From positions 1 through 64,000 of the forward strand of contig NZ_LMNW01000003.1 of assembly GCF_001423125.1 (NCBI RefSeq): a stretch of 64,000 nucleotides of DNA, written 5' to 3'. The position numbers and the translations under genes are program-made. Positions 60,581-64,000 of this stretch are shown here, piece by piece. Under the pieces are notes generated by a model that was not told the origin of the DNA, made no database searches, and saw only the letters and a list, made by a program, of their open reading frames with translations. Every line of letters starts with the position of its first letter. The first letter of the stretch is position 1. This DNA comes from Duganella sp. Leaf126 (GTDB lineage Bacteria; Pseudomonadota; Gammaproteobacteria; Burkholderiales; Burkholderiaceae_D).

Positions 60581-61225
60581 ATGCTCATCATCACTATCAA
60601 ACAAGGCAAGGAGAAATCCTTGCTTGCCGGCGACCCCTGGATTTATCCCACCGCGATCGACAAGGTCGACGGCAAACCGCAGGAGAAGGCGAAACCAGGC
60701 GCCACGGCCATTGTCCAGAGTTCGTCGCGCCAGTTCATCGGCCGTGCTGCGTACAACGCGAAGTCGCAGATCCGCGCCCGCATGTGGAGTTACAGGGAGG
60801 ACGAGCCGGTCGATCACGCCATGATGAAACGCCGCATCAAGGCTGCCATCGCCAAGCGCGCCGACAGCGTGCGCGCGGCCGATCCGCAGGCGCTGGTGCC
60901 GGTGGTGCTGGGCGAAGAAGACGGCTTGTCCGGCCTCATCGTGCATAGCTGGGGCGGAGTGGAAGGCTACCTGATTTGCCAGTTCCAGTCGGGCGGTGTC
61001 GATGCCTGGAAAATCCCGATCGTTCAGGCATTATTGGCCGAGACCGGCTGCCCCAATGTGTACGAGCGTTGCGACGAGCTGATCCGCAAAGGCGAGGGTT
61101 TGCCGCTGATCCAGCGCGAGCTCGCTGGCGAAGCGCCGCCGGACCACGTGCTGGTGGTCGATGGCAAGGAACGCTACAGCATGGACTTGCGCACCGGTTT
61201 CCGTTATCCCAAGCTGCGCAGTTAA
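60581..61225 (+). CDS. Truncated RlmI-like rRNA methyltransferase (N-terminal half only)
   Basis: 214 residues. The PUA-like N-terminus (IKQGKEKSLLAGDPWIY, IGRAAYNAKSQIRARMWSY) and the central EEHGL-type domain (VLGEEDGLSGLIVHSWGGVE, VYERCDELIRKGEGLPLIQR, ELAGEAPPDHVLVVDGKERY) match RlmI, the 23S rRNA m5C1962 methyltransferase. RlmI is close to 400 residues. Here the frame ends at SMDLRTGFRYPKLRS, exactly where VDLxxGHKTGFYLDQRD should open the AdoMet-binding Rossmann domain. No continuation is visible in the 130 bases before the next gene. It is either a pseudogene or a stand-alone RNA-binding fragment. Confidence 0.8.
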   Translation: MLIITIKQGKEKSLLAGDPWIYPTAIDKVDGKPQEKAKPGATAIVQSSSRQFIGRAAYNAKSQIRARMWSYREDEPVDHAMMKRRIKAAIAKRADSVRAADPQALVPVVLGEEDGLSGLIVHSWGGVEGYLICQFQSGGVDAWKIPIVQALLAETGCPNVYERCDELIRKGEGLPLIQRELAGEAPPDHVLVVDGKERYSMDLRTGFRYPKLRS

Positions 61226-61356
61226 GGTCCCCTTGAGGCAACTGCACCAGGCAACCCGGCCGGCGCCTGCTCCGGTCGAGCGGCGCCGCCCGGTTGCCAC
61301 TGCCTCCGCACCCGCCGGCGCCCGAATGTACCGCCATCTAACGCCAGCCGGACCGC

Positions 61357-62682
61357 TCACTGGTCGAGCGGCACCGCCCGATATCGGTTGACCTCGGTTG
61401 CCGTGACCGGCGCGCCATGGTTGCCCCAGGCGCTGCGCAGGTAAGACAGCAGTTGCGCCACTTCCGTGTCGCTCAGCACGGGACCGAACGGCGGCATGCC
61501 GTAAGGGCGCGGATTGCCTGCCGTTGAGGGCGCGAAGCCGCCGTTGAGCACAATCCGGATGCTGTTGACCGTTGCTGCATGATCGAGCGAGCCGCTCAGT
61601 GCGCGGTTGCCTGCCAGCGGCGGATAAGCAGGTGCCTGTCCCGCGCCATTATCGCCATGGCAGGTCGCGCAGTGCCGGTCGTAGAGCCGGCTTCCGGCAG
61701 CCAGGAATGCCTGCGCCTGGGTACCCGTGTCGCGCTGGTGGGGCGGCGGTGCGGCGGCGGCGGGCAGGCTGCGCAGGTACAGCGCCATCGCACCGATATC
61801 GGCATCGTCCAGGTGTTGCAGGCTGGCGCGCACCACCTCCGCCATGGGGCCGGAGGCGACGGTCGGCGTCGCGACCCCGGTTTTCAGCAGGGCTGCCAGA
61901 TCGTGCTGCGACCAGGCCGGCGCGCCGGCGCCAGGCCCGAAGGTCAGCGCCGGCGCGTACCAGCCCAGGCCCTCGAGCATGCCGCCAGATAAACGATCGC
62001 TTTCCGCACCCAGCCAGTTGCGCGGACTATGGCAGGCGCTGCAATGTCCGAGGCCTTGCACCAGGTAGGCGCCGCGGTTCCAGGCCAGCGTCTGCGCCGT
62101 ATCGACCCGGTACTCGGCAGGGCGGAAATACAGCAGGCGCCAGGCCGCCAGCGCCCATTGCTGGTTGTACGGGAAGCGCAGGCGGTGCGGCAGATTGGGC
62201 TGGCGCACGGCCGGCACCGAACGCAGCCAGGCATACAGGGCATCGGCGTCGTCGCGCGTGATACGGGTGTAACTGGTGTAGGGAAAGGCAGGGTAGAGCA
62301 GGCGGCCATCTTTTCCCTTGCCGTGATGCAGTGCGCGCCAGAACTCGTCGGCACTCCAGCTGCCGATGCCGGTGGCCAGGTCGGGCGTGATGTTCGGTGT
62401 CACCAGCTCCCCGAACGCGGTCCGGATGATGCGTCCGCCGGCATTCGGGGCGCCGCCGCGCACCGTGTGGCACGCCATGCAGTCGCCGGCCCGCGCCAGG
62501 TAGGCGCCCCGTTCGCGCAGGGCGTCGCGCTGCCCCGGTCCCGGAAACGCGAGAACACGCGACGCGCTGGCATCGTCACCGGCTGCGGGCAGTCCACCGG
62601 CAAAGATCAGCGCCCCCAGCATGATCGTCAAGGCGATCAGCATGGCAACCGCGGCGTAGAAAACACGGGCGCGCCTGCTCAT
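61357..62682 (-). CDS. Tri-haem c-type cytochrome (alcohol-dehydrogenase cytochrome-subunit type)
   Basis: 441 residues from MSRRARVFYAAVAMLIALTI, one N-terminal membrane helix. Three haem-binding CxxCH motifs: CMACH (RAGDCMACHTVRGG), CSACH (GLGHCSACHSPRNW) and CATCH (YDRHCATCHGDNGAG). Each is followed by a cytochrome-c domain with a Met ligand region, such as GMPPFGPVLSDTEVAQLLSY. The architecture matches the cytochrome subunits of membrane alcohol, aldehyde or gluconate dehydrogenases, which pass electrons to ubiquinone or an oxidase. No dehydrogenase subunit lies next to it here; the partner downstream is another cytochrome. Confidence 0.9.
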   Translation of the reverse strand: MSRRARVFYAAVAMLIALTIMLGALIFAGGLPAAGDDASASRVLAFPGPGQRDALRERGAYLARAGDCMACHTVRGGAPNAGGRIIRTAFGELVTPNITPDLATGIGSWSADEFWRALHHGKGKDGRLLYPAFPYTSYTRITRDDADALYAWLRSVPAVRQPNLPHRLRFPYNQQWALAAWRLLYFRPAEYRVDTAQTLAWNRGAYLVQGLGHCSACHSPRNWLGAESDRLSGGMLEGLGWYAPALTFGPGAGAPAWSQHDLAALLKTGVATPTVASGPMAEVVRASLQHLDDADIGAMALYLRSLPAAAAPPPHQRDTGTQAQAFLAAGSRLYDRHCATCHGDNGAGQAPAYPPLAGNRALSGSLDHAATVNSIRIVLNGGFAPSTAGNPRPYGMPPFGPVLSDTEVAQLLSYLRSAWGNHGAPVTATEVNRYRAVPLDQ

Positions 62683-62782
62683 GGCACGCGCAACAGGAAG
62701 AACCCGACCGACGCCGGCAGGCAGCCGGGCAGCGCAGCGACCGCAGACACCGGCCGTTCCTGCGTCATCGAACCATACTTCC

Positions 62783-63517
62783 TCATGGCACGGCCTTGCC
62801 CGCCAGCGCGCTGCAGGGCAGCGGCAAAGGCGACGCTGTGGCAGCAGCAGGACGTGCGCCGGGAGCGGGCGGCTGGCGGCTGAGCCAGGCCGACACGGCC
62901 GCGATATCGTCGCTTGCCAGGCGTGCGGCGATGGTGGCCATGCAGTCGGGCGCGGCGGCATGGCGCGTGCCGCTGCGCCAGGCGCCGAACTGGGCGTTGA
63001 TATAGTCGGCAGGCAGACCCAGCAGCCCCGGAATGTCGGGTGCCACGCCGCTCAGCGCCTGGCCATGGCAGCGGACGCACGCGGGAATCTGGCGGCGCGC
63101 ATCGCCTGCGCGCACCAGCTGTTCGCCGCGGGCGAGGGCCGCTGCAGTGATACCGGAGCCGCTGCCGCTGCCGTTGCCGCCCGAGGCCGGCGGATAGGCC
63201 GGGTGTTGCGCGGCGAAGTAGGCGGCGATTTCGCGCAGATAGTCGTCCGACAGCTGTCCGACCATGTACCGCATCATCGGGTAATGACGGCGGCCGTCAC
63301 GGAAATTGATGAGCTGGTTGTACAGGTAGCCGGCCGGCTTGCCGGCAATGCGCGGAAAGTAGGCGTCGCGGCGCTCTTGCACCGCGTGGCAGGCGATGCA
63401 GGCGGCCACGCGCTGCTGCAAGGTGTCGGGCGGCGCGCACCACGCGGGCGTGCAGGCGCCCAGCAACAGGCTGGCGCTGGCCAGGGCGCAGCGTATCAGC
63501 GCAACGGTATCGGTCAC
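62783..63517 (-). CDS. Di-haem c-type cytochrome (c4-like)
   Basis: 244 residues from a GTG after GGAGGAGATCCG. The signal peptide resembles a lipoprotein type (LLLGACTPAWCAPP). Two CxxCH motifs: ACIACHAVQERRD and ACVRCHGQALSGV, each in a cytochrome-c domain with Met ligands probably in RYMVGQLSDDYLREI and the second half. A Gly/Ser linker (GGNGSGSGSG) joins the domains. It resembles cytochrome c4/c553-type periplasmic electron carriers. The cytochrome at 61357 follows 100 bases downstream on the same strand, so the pair is probably an operon. Confidence 0.88.
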   Translation of the reverse strand: MTDTVALIRCALASASLLLGACTPAWCAPPDTLQQRVAACIACHAVQERRDAYFPRIAGKPAGYLYNQLINFRDGRRHYPMMRYMVGQLSDDYLREIAAYFAAQHPAYPPASGGNGSGSGSGITAAALARGEQLVRAGDARRQIPACVRCHGQALSGVAPDIPGLLGLPADYINAQFGAWRSGTRHAAAPDCMATIAARLASDDIAAVSAWLSRQPPAPGARPAAATASPLPLPCSALAGKAVP

Positions 63518-63619
63518 CGGATCTCCTCCAGATAGTAGCCTTCGAGCGAGGCTGCCGGGTCAGGATATACCGATGTTGCTAAAAAATATAGGGAAGAATG
63601 CGGCGCCGGCGGTCGTCGG

Positions 63620-64000
63620 TCAGCTGCCCGCTGCCGGCTTCGCCGGGCGTGGCAGCTTGACGGCTTTCATCGGCTTGAGCTGGCCGCCCGTCAGCAGCCA
63701 CTGGCGGTACACGCGCAGCGCCACCTGGGCGTCGTCGGCCGCGTACAGCAACTGGCTGCTGTTCAGGCGCGGCAGCGACCAGTTGGTCGTGGAGATCTTT
63801 TTGGATTTCTGCAGCTTCTGGCCGAAGAACTTGGCCACCGCGGTCTTGGCGCCGAGGTCGTTGCGCTGGCCCGGTGTGCGCAGCGCTACCGACAGATCGA
63901 CGATGCCGCCGGCGCGGATGGCCAGCTTGGCGTACAGCCGCTTGACGTCGTCGGACAGGCCGAAGCCGACCTTGAGCGGCGCGGCCGGCTCCAGGATGGC
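63620..64000 (-). CDS. 3'-5' exonuclease (RNase D / WRN exonuclease type), partial
   Basis: The C-terminal 126 residues are present; the 5' end runs off the window. Visible parts are KVGFGLSDDVKRLYAKLAIR, IVDLSVALRTPGQRNDLGAK, VAKFFGQKLQKSKKISTTNW, SLPRLNSSQLLYAADDAQVA. The last has the Tyr-x3-Asp of exonuclease motif III (Y-AADD), and VKVGF-like preceding strand plus Asp in IVDLS matches motif II. It is a DEDDy exonuclease domain, stand-alone like those acting on RNA or DNA 3' ends. The tail is Lys/Pro-rich (MKAVKLPRPAKPAAG). Confidence 0.85.
   Translation of the reverse strand, partial: AILEPAAPLKVGFGLSDDVKRLYAKLAIRAGGIVDLSVALRTPGQRNDLGAKTAVAKFFGQKLQKSKKISTTNWSLPRLNSSQLLYAADDAQVALRVYRQWLLTGGQLKPMKAVKLPRPAKPAAGS

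Overview
The window is GC-rich DNA, densely coded on both strands. It looks like the chromosome of a betaproteobacterium, most likely Oxalobacteraceae (Massilia/Duganella/Janthinobacterium group). This rests on protein resemblance recalled from memory: a classical porin ending in Phe, the COG4389 'Gcr' membrane protein, DUF4398/OmpA and YqjD/E/K modules, a burkholderial-type SuhB and RhlE. No database search was possible. I saw no rRNA or tRNA gene.

Layout. 1-2.4 kb: debris of a type I-E CRISPR-Cas locus. An IS66 transposase fragment is fused to the last third of cas1e, followed by intact cas2e, an AT-rich leader, 21 repeats, one or two decayed repeats, and a frameshifted remnant of a phospholipase-D-like gene. 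2.4-12.6 kb: metabolic and transport genes (CurA-type reductase, PLD-like protein, aminotransferase, RhtA-like exporter, alcohol dehydrogenase with a divergent LysR regulator) and a 26-bp minisatellite. 12.8-15.2 kb: a three-gene set (PAP2 phosphatase, diacylglycerol-kinase-like lipid kinase, metallophosphoesterase) that points to phospholipid turnover. 15.2-22.4 kb: LysR and SDR gene remnants, cardiolipin synthase overlapping a Gcr-type membrane protein, a CoA transferase/hydrolase, a porin. 22.4-38 kb: a cell-envelope and stress region with glycine-zipper proteins, tiny membrane proteins (lmo0937 and DUF3309 types), AsmA, DUF4398 + OmpA, a ferritin-like protein, YqjD/YqjE/YqjK, a BON lipoprotein, an AI-2E family transporter, BrkB/YihY, a large OmpA and MtfA. 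38-44.7 kb: a lipoprotein, hydroxypyruvate isomerase, RhlE, a frame-disrupted suhB, TrmJ, a lipase-like hydrolase. 44.9-52.7 kb: a 1222-residue multi-receiver GGDEF/EAL protein, TetR, TPR-like, LOG and glycosyltransferase genes, and a YgjP-like metallopeptidase. 52.7-55.9 kb: modA-modB-modC-modE behind a near-consensus ModE box. 56-64 kb: KGG stress protein, PurU, YaeQ, an interrupted rpn nuclease gene with a strong internal start, DUF2807, a truncated RlmI-like gene, two multi-haem or di-haem c-type cytochromes, and a partial 3'-5' exonuclease.

Themes. (1) Several genes are visibly broken: cas1, a PLD copy, LysR and SDR remnants, suhB, rpn, rlmI. (2) Four unrelated tandem-repeat arrays (26, 7, 9 and 15 bp units) all lie in convergent 3'-to-3' intergenic gaps; most other convergent gaps carry hairpin terminators. 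(3) The most biologically suggestive locus is rpn at 58.4-59.4 kb. A nonsense codon separates the two halves of the nuclease active site, while a strong Shine-Dalgarno sequence precedes an internal ATG that would still make the C-terminal, possibly antitoxin-like, product.
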